This document shows, in pieces, positions 8,971 to 16,522 of a stretch of DNA of 24,934 bases. The translations under genes were made by a program, and so were the position numbers. Source of the DNA: Marinagarivorans sp. UBA5868 (lineage in GTDB: Bacteria > Pseudomonadota > Gammaproteobacteria > Pseudomonadales > Cellvibrionaceae). Position 1 is the first letter of the stretch. Each line of letters starts with the position of its first letter. The stretch lies in the NCBI GenBank assembly GCA_002432095.1, contig DJFQ01000025.1, positions 1 through 24,934 of the forward strand, written 5' to 3'. The notes under the pieces are model-generated. The model had not been told where the DNA came from and made no database searches. It was given only the letters and a program-made list of their open reading frames with translations.

Positions 8971-8982
8971 CTGATTCATCAG
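8971..8982. repeat. Second short perfect inverted repeat upstream of the rpsB promoter
   Basis: CTGAT-TC-ATCAG is a 5-bp inverted repeat with a 2-base spacer, centred about 24 bases downstream of the centre of the first palindrome. Its right end forms part of an ATCAGTG heptamer that recurs at 9007-9013. It could be coincidence at this size; its position in a divergent promoter region is what makes it worth listing. Confidence 0.25.
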
Positions 8983-9022
8983 TGTTTGGATCCTAGGAGT
9001 GCTTTTATCAGTGGGCGGTTTG

Positions 9023-9031
9023 TGGTATAAA
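9023..9031 (+). promoter_or_regulatory. rpsB promoter, extended -10 element
   Basis: TGGTATAAA is a TG-N-TATAAA extended -10 box. The matching -35 region (about 9003-9009, T-rich) is poor, which is usual for extended -10 promoters. A transcription start about seven bases downstream would fall at the beginning of a GC hairpin (9038-9054). That gives a leader of about 148 bases, similar in length to the known rpsB leader of E. coli. Start site is inferred. Confidence 0.6.
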
Positions 9032-9037
9032 GCGCGC

Positions 9038-9185
9038 CCTGCCTTCCCGGCAGGTATACCTAACCAATGTCGCACACACATCGACACACTGTTCTGGGTG
9101 CCCGAACGCCGTTTATACGCGCGCAAGGGTTGAATGGTGGGATGTGTGGAGGCTTAACCCGAACGTGTATTTAAGGAATACATTT
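9038..9185 (+). promoter_or_regulatory. Structured rpsB mRNA leader, probable S2 autoregulatory element
   Basis: In gammaproteobacteria ribosomal protein S2 represses rpsB-tsf through the rpsB 5' leader. Here the leader starts with a hairpin CCTGCC-TTCCC-GGCAGG (9038-9054). Two longer-range complements can be read directly: CACACATC (9075-9082) with GATGTGTG (9141-9148), and GGGTT (9127-9131) with AACCC (9156-9160). Those two pairings cross each other, so together they would form a pseudoknot a few dozen bases before the ribosome-binding site. Pairings were found by eye without energy calculation or covariation. Confidence 0.5.
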
Positions 9186-9929
9186 ATGCCTACAGTAAGC
9201 ATGCGCGATATGCTGAGTGCCGGTGTCCACTTCGGCCACCAGACCCGCTACTGGAACCCTAAGATGAGAAATTTCATCTTCGGTGCACGCAACAAAATTC
9301 ACATCATCAATCTTGAGCAAACCGTTCCCGCTTTTAACCAGGCGCTGGAAATGGTTCGTCAGATGTCCGCACAAAAGAAAAAAATTCTGTTTGTCGGCAC
9401 CAAGCGCGCCGCTCAAAAGACCGTTGCCGAGCAGGCTCAGCGCGTCGGTATGCCTTTTGTAAGCCACCGCTGGCTTGGTGGCATGTTGACTAATTACAAA
9501 ACCATTCGCGCTTCTATCCGCCGCTACCGTGAACTGGAAGCCCAGAGCAAAGACGGCACTTTCGAGAAGCTGACCAAGAAAGAAGCGCTTATGCGCACCC
9601 GCGCCATGGAGAAGCTGGAACAAACCATCGGCGGTATTAAAGATATGGGCGGTCTGCCGGATGCGCTGTTTGTGATTGATGTTGACCACGAGCGTATTGC
9701 GGTTCAAGAAGCTAACAAGCTGGGTATTCCGGTTATTGCCGTAGTGGATACCAATAGTGACCCAGCGGGCGTTGATTACGTAATCCCCGGTAATGATGAC
9801 GCGATCCGCGCAATCAAACTTTACGTGACCGCCATGGCTGACGCCTGTGCGGAAGGCGCAGCACAACACAGCGCCGTCCCCAACAAGGACGAGTTTGTCG
9901 AGGTGGACGAAGCCGCAGCCAAAGCCTAA
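9186..9929 (+). CDS. rpsB: 30S ribosomal protein S2
   Basis: A 247-residue S2 protein of normal length. The N-terminus [19 protein letters not shown], the segment [16 protein letters not shown], and [13 protein letters not shown] are family signatures. S2 binds the small-subunit neck late in assembly and needs S1 association for function. The ATG at 9186 is chosen over an in-frame start at 9144 because it is preceded by AAGGAA and gives the conserved N-terminus. It is the first gene of the large plus-strand cluster and is separated from tsf by 120 bases holding two hairpins. Confidence 0.98.
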   Translation: MPTVSMRDMLSAGVHFGHQTRYWNPKMRNFIFGARNKIHIINLEQTVPAFNQALEMVRQMSAQKKKILFVGTKRAAQKTVAEQAQRVGMPFVSHRWLGGMLTNYKTIRASIRRYRELEAQSKDGTFEKLTKKEALMRTRAMEKLEQTIGGIKDMGGLPDALFVIDVDHERIAVQEANKLGIPVIAVVDTNSDPAGVDYVIPGNDDAIRAIKLYVTAMADACAEGAAQHSAVPNKDEFVEVDEAAAKA

Positions 9930-9946
9930 CTGCTGCGATTCATAAA

Positions 9947-9967
9947 TACGCCGCGATATGCGGCGTA
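9947..9967 (+). repeat. Perfect 8-bp hairpin in the rpsB-tsf spacer
   Basis: TACGCCGC and GCGGCGTA pair perfectly around a GATAT loop. No T run follows, so this is not an intrinsic terminator on its own. It sits just upstream of a second, terminator-like hairpin (9981-10002) and could act as an mRNA stabiliser or processing site. Confidence 0.55.
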
Positions 9968-9980
9968 CACTGGACAGTCG

Positions 9981-10002
9981 AAAGGGGGGAAACCCCCTTT
10001 TT
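9981..10002 (+). terminator. Intrinsic terminator/attenuator between rpsB and tsf
   Basis: AAAGGGGG pairs with CCCCCTTT around a GAAA (GNRA) tetraloop, followed immediately by more T residues (TTTTT run 9998-10002). Since tsf is normally cotranscribed with rpsB, partial termination that sets the S2:EF-Ts ratio is the likely role; E. coli also has a partial terminator at this point. The efficiency cannot be judged from sequence. Confidence 0.7.
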
Positions 10003-10049
10003 GTTAAGCGTCCATACCCCTTTTGAATTTGACGACTGAGGACAAAATC

Positions 10050-10922
10050 ATGGCAATTACCGCTTCTATGGTAAAAGAACTGCGCGAGCGCACCGGCCTC
10101 GGCATGATGGAATGCAAAAAAGCGCTGGTGGATTCCGATGGTGACATTGAGTTGGCAATTGAAAATCTGCGCAAAGCCAGCGGTCTGAAAGCCGCTAAAA
10201 AAGCTGGTCGCACCGCTGCCGAAGGCGTTGTGATGGCGCGTGTTGCCGAGAATGGCGGCTTTGGCATGTTGCTTGAAGTTAACTCTGAAACAGACTTCGT
10301 CGCCCGCGACGAAAATTTTCTGGGTTTCTCCACCGCTGTGTTGGAAAAAGCTTACAGCACAAAGCAAGCAGATGTTGCTGCGGTGATGAGTGGTGAATTG
10401 GAAGCCGCCCGCGAAGCTCTGGTGCAGAAAATTGGTGAGAACATCAGTGTGCGTCGTATCGCAGCGGTTGCTCCTTCCGCGGGCGTGGTTGGTTCCTACG
10501 TCCACTCCAACAACCGCATCGCTGTGTTGGTGGAATTGAAAGGTGGATCAGTTGAGTTGGCGCGTGACATCGCTATGCACGTGGCTGCGGTGAATCCGCA
10601 AGTGGTAAACCCCAATCAGATGTCTGCTGATTTGGTCGAGAAGGAAAAAGACATCATCAAGGCGCAGCCAGATATGGCTGGCAAACCTGCCGAGATCGTT
10701 GAAAAAATGGTGATGGGGCGGATCTCTAAATTTCTTAAAGAAAGCAGCCTGACAGAGCAGCCTTTTGTTAAAGATCCAGAGATCACTGTGGGTGCTTTGG
10801 CGAAAAAAGCAGGTGCGGAAATCGTTTCTTTTACCCGTTATGAAGTGGGCGAAGGTATTGAGAAAGAAGAAACCGATTTTGCCGCAGAAGTTGCTGCCCA
10901 GGTTCAGGCTTCCAAAGGCTGA
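10050..10922 (+). CDS. tsf: Elongation factor Ts
   Basis: A 290-residue EF-Ts, the guanine nucleotide exchange factor for EF-Tu. The N-terminal UBA-like module is clear ([15 protein letters not shown] at 12-26). The core contains the EF-Tu-contacting TDFVAR motif (81-86), and the subdomains of the core and the coiled-coil region follow in normal order. The ATG at 10050 gives the conserved [15 protein letters not shown] start, with GAGGAC about eight bases upstream; the in-frame start at 10023 adds nine non-conserved residues. A strong terminator follows at 10960. Confidence 0.98.
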   Translation: MAITASMVKELRERTGLGMMECKKALVDSDGDIELAIENLRKASGLKAAKKAGRTAAEGVVMARVAENGGFGMLLEVNSETDFVARDENFLGFSTAVLEKAYSTKQADVAAVMSGELEAAREALVQKIGENISVRRIAAVAPSAGVVGSYVHSNNRIAVLVELKGGSVELARDIAMHVAAVNPQVVNPNQMSADLVEKEKDIIKAQPDMAGKPAEIVEKMVMGRISKFLKESSLTEQPFVKDPEITVGALAKKAGAEIVSFTRYEVGEGIEKEETDFAAEVAAQVQASKG

Positions 10923-10959
10923 GAGAGCGTCAACACCTCTGTCGGGTCCGGTTAGAACA

Positions 10960-10990
10960 GGCGGGAGGAGATCGCTTCTCCCGCCTTTTT
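10960..10990 (+). terminator. Rho-independent terminator after tsf
   Basis: GGCGGGAG (10960-10967) pairs perfectly with CTCCCGCC (10978-10985). Three further pairs, one G-U, extend the stem to 11 bp around an ATCG loop. TTTTT follows at 10986-10990. It is a strong intrinsic terminator, so pyrH probably also has its own promoter in the 43 bases before its start, though I could not identify a convincing one. Confidence 0.88.
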
Positions 10991-11033
10991 GCTGTTAAAC
11001 TGCCGCCAATTTTTTGCTTGGGAGAATGGTTTT

Positions 11034-11771
11034 ATGGCTACAACCCGCGATCGCAAATACAAACGGATACTGCTCAAGCTTAGTGGCGAACAATTGATGG
11101 GGGACGAGGGGTTCGGTATCGATCCCAAAGTGCTCGACAAAATGTCATTGGAAATCGGCCAGCTGGTGGGCATAGGTGTCCAGGTGGGTTTGGTGATTGG
11201 CGGCGGCAATCTGTTTCGTGGCGCTGCTCTTAATAAAGCAGGGTTGGACCGCGTGACAGGCGATCACATGGGCATGCTGGCAACGGTGATGAACGCGCTG
11301 GCCATGCGCGACGCGTTGGAGCGCTCCAACATATCCTGCAGCGTTATGTCGTCTATCCCTATGAGCGGCATTCTTGAACATTATGATCGTCGCCGTGCGA
11401 TACGCCTGCTGGAGAATGGCGAAGTAGTCATTTTTGCCGCCGGCACCGGCAACCCTTTTTTTACAACCGATTCAGCCGCCTGTCTGCGCGGCATCGAAGT
11501 CAATGCCGAACTGGTATTGAAGGCCACCAAAGTGGATGGTGTTTACACCGCCGACCCAATGAAAGACCCCACCGCGACACGTTACACACACCTCAGCTAC
11601 GACCAGGTTCTGGCAGAGAAGCTCGGCGTTATGGATCTCACCGCGATTTGTTTGTGCCAGGAGCACAAAATGCCGGTGAGGGTATTCCGTATGGATAAGC
11701 CGGGTGCTCTGTTGAACATTGTTGTTGGGGGTGATGAAGGTACTTTGATCGAGGACATCACGCATGATTAA
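11034..11771 (+). CDS. pyrH: Uridylate (UMP) kinase
   Basis: A 245-residue bacterial UMP kinase of the amino-acid kinase fold. It phosphorylates UMP to UDP for pyrimidine nucleotide and UDP-sugar supply. Visible motifs are KLSGE (15-19) near the N-terminus, GGGN (56-59) and the later [13 protein letters not shown] phosphate/nucleotide region. The ATG at 11034 has GGAGAA eight bases upstream; the in-frame extension to 10989 runs back into the terminator. The 3' end overlaps frr by 8 bases (ATGATTAA), so the two are probably translationally coupled. Confidence 0.97.
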   Translation: MATTRDRKYKRILLKLSGEQLMGDEGFGIDPKVLDKMSLEIGQLVGIGVQVGLVIGGGNLFRGAALNKAGLDRVTGDHMGMLATVMNALAMRDALERSNISCSVMSSIPMSGILEHYDRRRAIRLLENGEVVIFAAGTGNPFFTTDSAACLRGIEVNAELVLKATKVDGVYTADPMKDPTATRYTHLSYDQVLAEKLGVMDLTAICLCQEHKMPVRVFRMDKPGALLNIVVGGDEGTLIEDITHD

Positions 11772-12321
11772 CGATATTAAAAAAGATGCACAGGACCGGA
11801 TGAAAAAAGCCGTCGAAGTGCTTGGCATCAACTTCAATAAAATCCGCACCGGGCGCGCTCATCCGAGCATCCTTGATGGTTTGTATGTGTCTTACTACGG
11901 CAACGATACTCCGCTCTCGCAGGTCGCCAACATTAGCGTGACGGACGCTCGCACCCTTACCATTAGTCCGTGGGAAAAGAAGCTGGCGCCGGAGATTGAA
12001 AAGGCAATCATGAAGTCCGATCTTGGACTCAACCCCTCCACCAATGGCGACTTGATTCGCGTACCTATGCCGGCGTTGACGGAAGAAACCCGCAAAGGTT
12101 TTATCAAGCAAGCCCGCTCAGAAGCGGAGCACGCGCGCGTGTCAGTGCGCAATGTTCGTCGCGACGCCAACACCACTCTGAAAGACCAGCTGAAAGCCAA
12201 ACTGATCAGCGAAGACGAAGAGAGAAAAGCTCAGGACGACATCCAAAAACTGACAGACAAATATGTCGCCGAAGTGGATGCGGCTCTTGCAGCCAAAGAA
12301 AAAGATTTGATGGAAATCTGA
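11764..12321 (+). CDS. frr: Ribosome recycling factor
   Basis: A 185-residue RRF, exactly the usual length. It splits the post-termination ribosome together with EF-G. The N-terminus [13 protein letters not shown], the [10 protein letters not shown] segment, and the C-terminal [26 protein letters not shown] helices are diagnostic of the two-domain RRF. The start overlaps the end of pyrH by 8 bases, and uppS follows after 20 bases. Confidence 0.98.
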   Translation: MINDIKKDAQDRMKKAVEVLGINFNKIRTGRAHPSILDGLYVSYYGNDTPLSQVANISVTDARTLTISPWEKKLAPEIEKAIMKSDLGLNPSTNGDLIRVPMPALTEETRKGFIKQARSEAEHARVSVRNVRRDANTTLKDQLKAKLISEDEERKAQDDIQKLTDKYVAEVDAALAAKEKDLMEI

Positions 12322-12341
12322 TGACTAGGCGGGAGCTATGA

Positions 12342-13076
12342 GTGAGTTCTGAGGCATTGCGGCATGTGGCCATCATCATGGATGGTAACAATCGATGGGC
12401 CAAGCGCGAAGGCAAGCAGGGCATTTTGGGGCATCGGGCTGGGGTAGAGCGTATCCGCGATGTTCTCGAAGTCTGCCGGAAGAACCATGTAGAAGTACTC
12501 ACGGTTTTTGCCTTTAGCAGTGAGAACTGGCGGCGCCCGCCGAAGGAAGTCGAAGCGCTAATGGGGCTTTTCTATAGTTACCTAAAGCGTGAAGCCCGTC
12601 GGTTGGCGGAGGAGCGGGTGAGGCTCAAGGTAATCGGTAATCGCAGCCGCTTCAGTGAAAGCCTGCTGCGCGCCATTGAAGAGGCTGAAGCCACTGCCTG
12701 CGTAGGCGATTCAACCTTGGTGATTGCCGCCGACTACGGCGGTCAGTGGGATGTGGCCCAGTCCGCCCGCAAGTTGGCGGAAGAGGTGGTGGAGGGGAGA
12801 TTGTCATTGGACGAGGTGGATGCTTCAGCAATTGACCGCCATATGTCGACTCAGGATCTTCCCCCGCTGGATCTTCTTGTCCGCACTGGCGGGGAGTTCA
12901 GAATCAGTAATTTTCTGCTGTGGCAGGCCGCTTACGCCGAGCTGTATTTTTCACCATTGCTTTGGCCGGAATTTGATGGTGTGGCCATGGAGGAGGCGAT
13001 CGCCGATTTCTACCAGCGGCAGCGACGGTTTGGCCGCACCGGTGATCAGTTGGCTCAAGGAACGTTCAGTGCTTAA
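12342..13076 (+). CDS. uppS: Undecaprenyl diphosphate synthase (cis-prenyltransferase)
   Basis: A 244-residue cis-prenyltransferase that makes the C55 lipid carrier for peptidoglycan and O-antigen from FPP and IPP. Motifs are HVAIIMDGNNRWA (8-20, catalytic Asp14), GHRAGVE, FAFSSENW, and the C-terminal RTGGEFRISNFLLWQAAYAELYF region. It starts at GTG 12342, six bases after GGGAG. An ATG four bases upstream is out of frame and stops after four codons, so it is not the start. The last 8 bases overlap cdsA. Confidence 0.96.
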   Translation: MSSEALRHVAIIMDGNNRWAKREGKQGILGHRAGVERIRDVLEVCRKNHVEVLTVFAFSSENWRRPPKEVEALMGLFYSYLKREARRLAEERVRLKVIGNRSRFSESLLRAIEEAEATACVGDSTLVIAADYGGQWDVAQSARKLAEEVVEGRLSLDEVDASAIDRHMSTQDLPPLDLLVRTGGEFRISNFLLWQAAYAELYFSPLLWPEFDGVAMEEAIADFYQRQRRFGRTGDQLAQGTFSA

Positions 13077-13887
13077 AGATCGTGTGATTACCGCGGTGGT
13101 CATGGCGGCAGTGTTTATTGGCATCCTGTTCTTCTGCCCGCCGTTGGTGTTCACCGGTTTTGTCATGCTGGTGACGGCGGTGGGGGCTTGGGAGTGGGCG
13201 AATCTCTGCCATCTGACCAACCAGCGTGCACGTGCCTTATACACCGTAGCGGTAGTGGCTGTGGCGGCTGCGCTCATGGCGATGTTGTATTTAAGTCAGT
13301 GGCTTCGCGTCGAGCAGGTCTTGGTGCTGAGTTGTGCATGGTGGGCTCTGGCGCTCCTGTGGGTACAAGGTTATCCGACGAGCTCAGTGCTTTGGCGCAG
13401 TGTCTGGGCACGAATGATTATGGGGGCATTGGTATTGGTCCCAGCTTTTCTTTCTCTGGTTCATCTCCGTAGTTTTCCCGAGGGTCACTGGTACGTTATC
13501 GCGGTGGTGTTGGTGGTGGCGGCGGCGGACATCGGGGCGTATTTTGCCGGTCGGCGCTTCGGTCGCCACAAGCTTGCACCCAACGTCAGCCCAGGTAAAT
13601 CCTGGGAGGGTGTGGTAGGTGGGCTGGTTGCAGTCGCTGTGATAGGCATCTTTTTCGCCCTGTTTCGCGATGTGAAAGTGGGAGTGGTGTTGGCGGTGGT
13701 GTTGCCCGCAGCCTTGGTGTCGGTAATAGGGGATTTATTGGAAAGTATGCTCAAACGCTTCCGCGGCGTTAAGGATTCCGGTCATATTTTGCCCGGCCAT
13801 GGAGGTGTTCTGGATCGCATCGACGGTTTGGTTGCCGCAGTTCCTATTTTCACTTTGGCGGTGATCACCGCCCACGGTTTTTGGTAA
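13069..13887 (+). CDS. cdsA: Phosphatidate cytidylyltransferase (CDP-diglyceride synthase)
   Basis: A 272-residue integral membrane enzyme with about eight hydrophobic segments that converts phosphatidic acid and CTP to CDP-diacylglycerol. The PROSITE-type CdsA signature is complete at 226-252: Ser226, KR at 229-230, KD at 235-236, HGG at 244-246, DR at 249-250 and Asp252. A conserved SPGKSWEG lies at 174-181. The GTG at 13069 gives the conserved start LKDRVITA and overlaps uppS by 8 bases; the much longer in-frame reading from 12724 is inside uppS. The gene ends 5 bases before dxr. Confidence 0.96.
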   Translation: MLKDRVITAVVMAAVFIGILFFCPPLVFTGFVMLVTAVGAWEWANLCHLTNQRARALYTVAVVAVAAALMAMLYLSQWLRVEQVLVLSCAWWALALLWVQGYPTSSVLWRSVWARMIMGALVLVPAFLSLVHLRSFPEGHWYVIAVVLVVAAADIGAYFAGRRFGRHKLAPNVSPGKSWEGVVGGLVAVAVIGIFFALFRDVKVGVVLAVVLPAALVSVIGDLLESMLKRFRGVKDSGHILPGHGGVLDRIDGLVAAVPIFTLAVITAHGFW

Positions 13888-13892
13888 GCGCT

Positions 13893-15080
13893 ATGCAGCG
13901 GCTTACGATTCTCGGCTCCACCGGTTCCATTGGTGTTTCCACTCTGGATGTCGTCGGCGATCATCCAGATCGCTATGAAATTTTCGCGCTGGCGGCGCAG
14001 AGCAACGACGCCCGCCTGTTTGAACAGGTCGAGCGTTTCCGTCCTCGTTATGCCGTGCTTTGTCACCCTGAGTCGGCGGAGAGACTGAGCCTGCGTCTGC
14101 GGCAGATAAAAAGTACTACCGAGGTTCTTTGTGGCACAGAGTCTCTGAATGACATTGCCTCTGCCGGCGAAGTCGACACGGTGATTGCGGCAGTGGTTGG
14201 GGCGGCTGGCCTGGCACCGACAATGGCGGCGGTTACTGCGGGTAAGCGGGTGCTCTTGGCTAATAAAGAGTCCTTGGTAATGGCGGGGCGTCTTTTTATG
14301 GAGTCCGTGCAGACAAATGGTGCCCGGCTGTTACCGGTGGATAGCGAGCACAACGCCATTTTTCAATGTCTGCCGCAACCCATGGTGAGTTTGGAGGCGG
14401 CCGGTGTGCGCCGGCTTCTTCTCACTGGGTCTGGAGGCCCGTTTCGCGATCTGCCGCTCAGTGCTTTTGCTGCCATCACTCCAGAGCAGGCATGCGCACA
14501 CCCCAATTGGGTTATGGGGCGTAAAATCTCGGTCGACTCGGCCACCATGATGAACAAAGGCCTGGAGTTTATTGAAGCCTGCTGGTTGTTTAATGCTGCG
14601 CCTGGGCAAATTGAAGTAGTCCTGCACCCGCAAAGCATTATTCATTCGATGGTCGAATTTCTCGATGGCTCGGTGCTCGCGCAGATGGGCCAACCAGATA
14701 TGCGAACACCGATCGCAAATTGTCTCGCTTGGCCTGAGCGTATAAAAAACAAAGTACCAAGCCTGAACTTTCTGGAGCTTGGCAGTCTCAGCTTCGGCGC
14801 GCCGGACCCGGAACGCTACCCGTGTTTAGAGCTTGCGGTGGCAGCTATGCATACTGGTGGAACTTCGCCTGCCGCGCTAAATGCTGCCAATGAGGTAGCG
14901 GTGGCAGAGTTCCTTGACGGGCGCATTGGTTTCTTACAAATAGCCGAAACAGTAGATCGGGTAATGCAGTCCTGGGAAAGCTGGGAACCGCGCGACCTGA
15001 ATTGTGTGATACATGCAGACCAACGCGCACGGGCGATGGCTGTCGAAGCGATGGCCGCCCACCGGCGGGCGGCATCGTGA
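13893..15080 (+). CDS. dxr: 1-deoxy-D-xylulose 5-phosphate reductoisomerase
   Basis: A 395-residue Dxr (IspC), which makes MEP, the committed step of the non-mevalonate isoprenoid pathway feeding UppS. The NADPH-binding GSTGSIG is at 8-14, LANKESLV near 122-129, and the metal-binding PVDSEHN has Asp150 and Glu152. The [10 protein letters not shown] segment (220-229) and the [12 protein letters not shown] segment follow. The ATG at 13893 is chosen over an in-frame TTG at 13881 because the protein then begins [14 protein letters not shown]. Length and motif numbering match E. coli Dxr closely. Confidence 0.97.
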   Translation: MQRLTILGSTGSIGVSTLDVVGDHPDRYEIFALAAQSNDARLFEQVERFRPRYAVLCHPESAERLSLRLRQIKSTTEVLCGTESLNDIASAGEVDTVIAAVVGAAGLAPTMAAVTAGKRVLLANKESLVMAGRLFMESVQTNGARLLPVDSEHNAIFQCLPQPMVSLEAAGVRRLLLTGSGGPFRDLPLSAFAAITPEQACAHPNWVMGRKISVDSATMMNKGLEFIEACWLFNAAPGQIEVVLHPQSIIHSMVEFLDGSVLAQMGQPDMRTPIANCLAWPERIKNKVPSLNFLELGSLSFGAPDPERYPCLELAVAAMHTGGTSPAALNAANEVAVAEFLDGRIGFLQIAETVDRVMQSWESWEPRDLNCVIHADQRARAMAVEAMAAHRRAAS

Positions 15081-15102
15081 TAGTGATTAGGTGACTTACC
15101 TT

Positions 15103-16455
15103 ATGGATCTGCTTCAAACCATCCTCGGCTTCCTGGTGGCGCTATTTATCCTGGTCAGCGTCCATGAGTTCGGCCACTTTTATGTGGCGCGACTGTGCGG
15201 CGTTAAGGTGCTGCGGTTTTGTATCGGTCTGGGCAAGCCGGTTTGGTCATTCCGAGACCGCAAAGGTACCGAGTTTGGATTGGCAGCTATTCCTCTCGGC
15301 GGCTACGTCAAAATGCTGGATGAGCGCGAGGGGGAAGTTCCACTGGAAGAGCGCCATCTAAGCTACAACAGCAAATCCGTCTGGCAGCGAATAGCGATAC
15401 TCAGCGCTGGCCCTCTGGCCAATTTTATTCTGGCGGTGCTGATCTTTTCCTTTTTGTTGTTTTCATCCGGCAGCATCGGCGTCGCACCTGTTGTAGGGGC
15501 GGTGGCAAAAGACTCTCTGGCAGCGCAGGCGGGCCTGGAAGCTGGACAAGAGATCGTCGCGGTGGATGGGGTGCTTACTCCGACTTCCCAGGCGGTTATG
15601 GAACGTTTGTTTTTGCGCCTTGGCGAGACCGGTGTGCTTGAGCTTAGAGTGAGCCAACCGCAATCGGATCTTCATTACGATTTGGATATACCGTTGCAGA
15701 GCTGGCTGAGCGATGCGCGCGATCCCGATCCAGCGGCTGGATTAGGGTTCGACTTTTATATTCGACCCGTTGTGTTTGGTGATGCGCAACCGGACACACC
15801 AGCACACGCGGCCGGCCTTAAATCTGGCGATGTGTTACAGACGTTAAACGGCGAGAAGTTGCAGGGACGAGATGCCGTAATTCAATACATCCGCAAATCC
15901 GCAGGCATGCCTATCGACATGGTGATCTTGCGAGACGGCGTTGAGCATAGATTAAGAGTAACGCCGGAGTTGAAAACGTTGGAAGACGGCTCTAGCGCAG
16001 GCCAGATTGGCGTCGCGCTGGGTTATGGCCCTTGGCCGGATGATCTTCTTCGTCGCGAGAGCCATGGCCCGCTTGCTGCGGTAGCGCTCGGCTTCCAGCG
16101 AACGGCAGAAACTTCCAAGTTCGTTCTGATCTCTATGAAAAAGTTGATAGTGGGAGAAATTTCCACGAAAAACTTGAGCGGTCCTATCGGCATTGCTAAA
16201 GTGGCGGGCGATCACGCCAGGGCAGGTTTGGTGTACTTTGTTGAATTTCTTGCGATTCTCAGTGTTTATCTGGGGGTTCTGAACCTGCTGCCCATCCCCG
16301 TTTTGGACGGCGGACATATTCTCTATTCCATCGCCGAAGCCATCAAAGGAAGCCCGCTTTCGGAGCGTGTCCAGATGTTTGGTTATAGTCTCGGACTGGT
16401 GATTCTCGCCGGCGTGATGGTAATGGCCTTTTATAACGATTTATTACGGTTGTAG
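15103..16455 (+). CDS. rseP: RseP, site-2 intramembrane zinc metalloprotease (sigma-E pathway)
   Basis: A 450-residue inner-membrane protease of the S2P family, the same length as E. coli RseP. The zinc motif HEFGH is at 21-25 in the first helix, and the third ligand is Asp402 in VLDGG. Two periplasmic PDZ domains lie between (about 115-290). It cleaves anti-sigma factor RseA and remnant signal peptides after outer-membrane stress. The ATG at 15103 has AGGTGA eight bases upstream; a GTG four codons earlier is possible. Its place just upstream of bamA links stress sensing with outer-membrane protein assembly. Confidence 0.95.
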   Translation: MDLLQTILGFLVALFILVSVHEFGHFYVARLCGVKVLRFCIGLGKPVWSFRDRKGTEFGLAAIPLGGYVKMLDEREGEVPLEERHLSYNSKSVWQRIAILSAGPLANFILAVLIFSFLLFSSGSIGVAPVVGAVAKDSLAAQAGLEAGQEIVAVDGVLTPTSQAVMERLFLRLGETGVLELRVSQPQSDLHYDLDIPLQSWLSDARDPDPAAGLGFDFYIRPVVFGDAQPDTPAHAAGLKSGDVLQTLNGEKLQGRDAVIQYIRKSAGMPIDMVILRDGVEHRLRVTPELKTLEDGSSAGQIGVALGYGPWPDDLLRRESHGPLAAVALGFQRTAETSKFVLISMKKLIVGEISTKNLSGPIGIAKVAGDHARAGLVYFVEFLAILSVYLGVLNLLPIPVLDGGHILYSIAEAIKGSPLSERVQMFGYSLGLVILAGVMVMAFYNDLLRL

Positions 16456-16522
16456 ACCTGCCGTACTGGGGCGGCGGTTCGCGCTTTAACAATAAATTCC
16501 AACCAGAAGAACTCATTAGTCT

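Larger units (their letters stand above)
8850..9185. other. Divergent map/rpsB control region without coding sequence
   Basis: This 336-base gap separates two divergent operons and holds no convincing ORF. From left to right it contains a map upstream region in which I could not identify a good sigma-70 promoter on the minus strand, and two perfect inverted repeats (8945-8959 and 8971-8982). A heptamer ATCAGTG occurs twice (8978-8984 and 9007-9013). These are followed by an extended -10 promoter for rpsB at 9023-9031 and a leader of about 150 bases before the rpsB start. The AAGGAA ribosome-binding site of rpsB ends about eight bases before the ATG. Confidence 0.7.

Noticed and set aside
9171..10505. 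Long (444-codon) open frame on the minus strand opposite rpsB and tsf
   Set aside because: It lies antisense to two of the most conserved genes in the window and runs through the attenuator hairpins. Its translation has no recognisable domain and an odd composition; codon bias of highly expressed genes commonly leaves such shadow frames.
12338..12352. Four-codon ORF (ATG AGT GAG TTC TGA) overlapping the uppS start
   Set aside because: Its ATG is only two bases from GGGAG, too close for initiation; the overlapping GTG at six bases is better placed.
12724..13068. 115-codon N-terminal extension in frame with cdsA
   Set aside because: It lies wholly inside uppS in another frame, and CdsA proteins normally begin at the LK(D/Q)R(V/I)ITA segment reached from GTG 13069.
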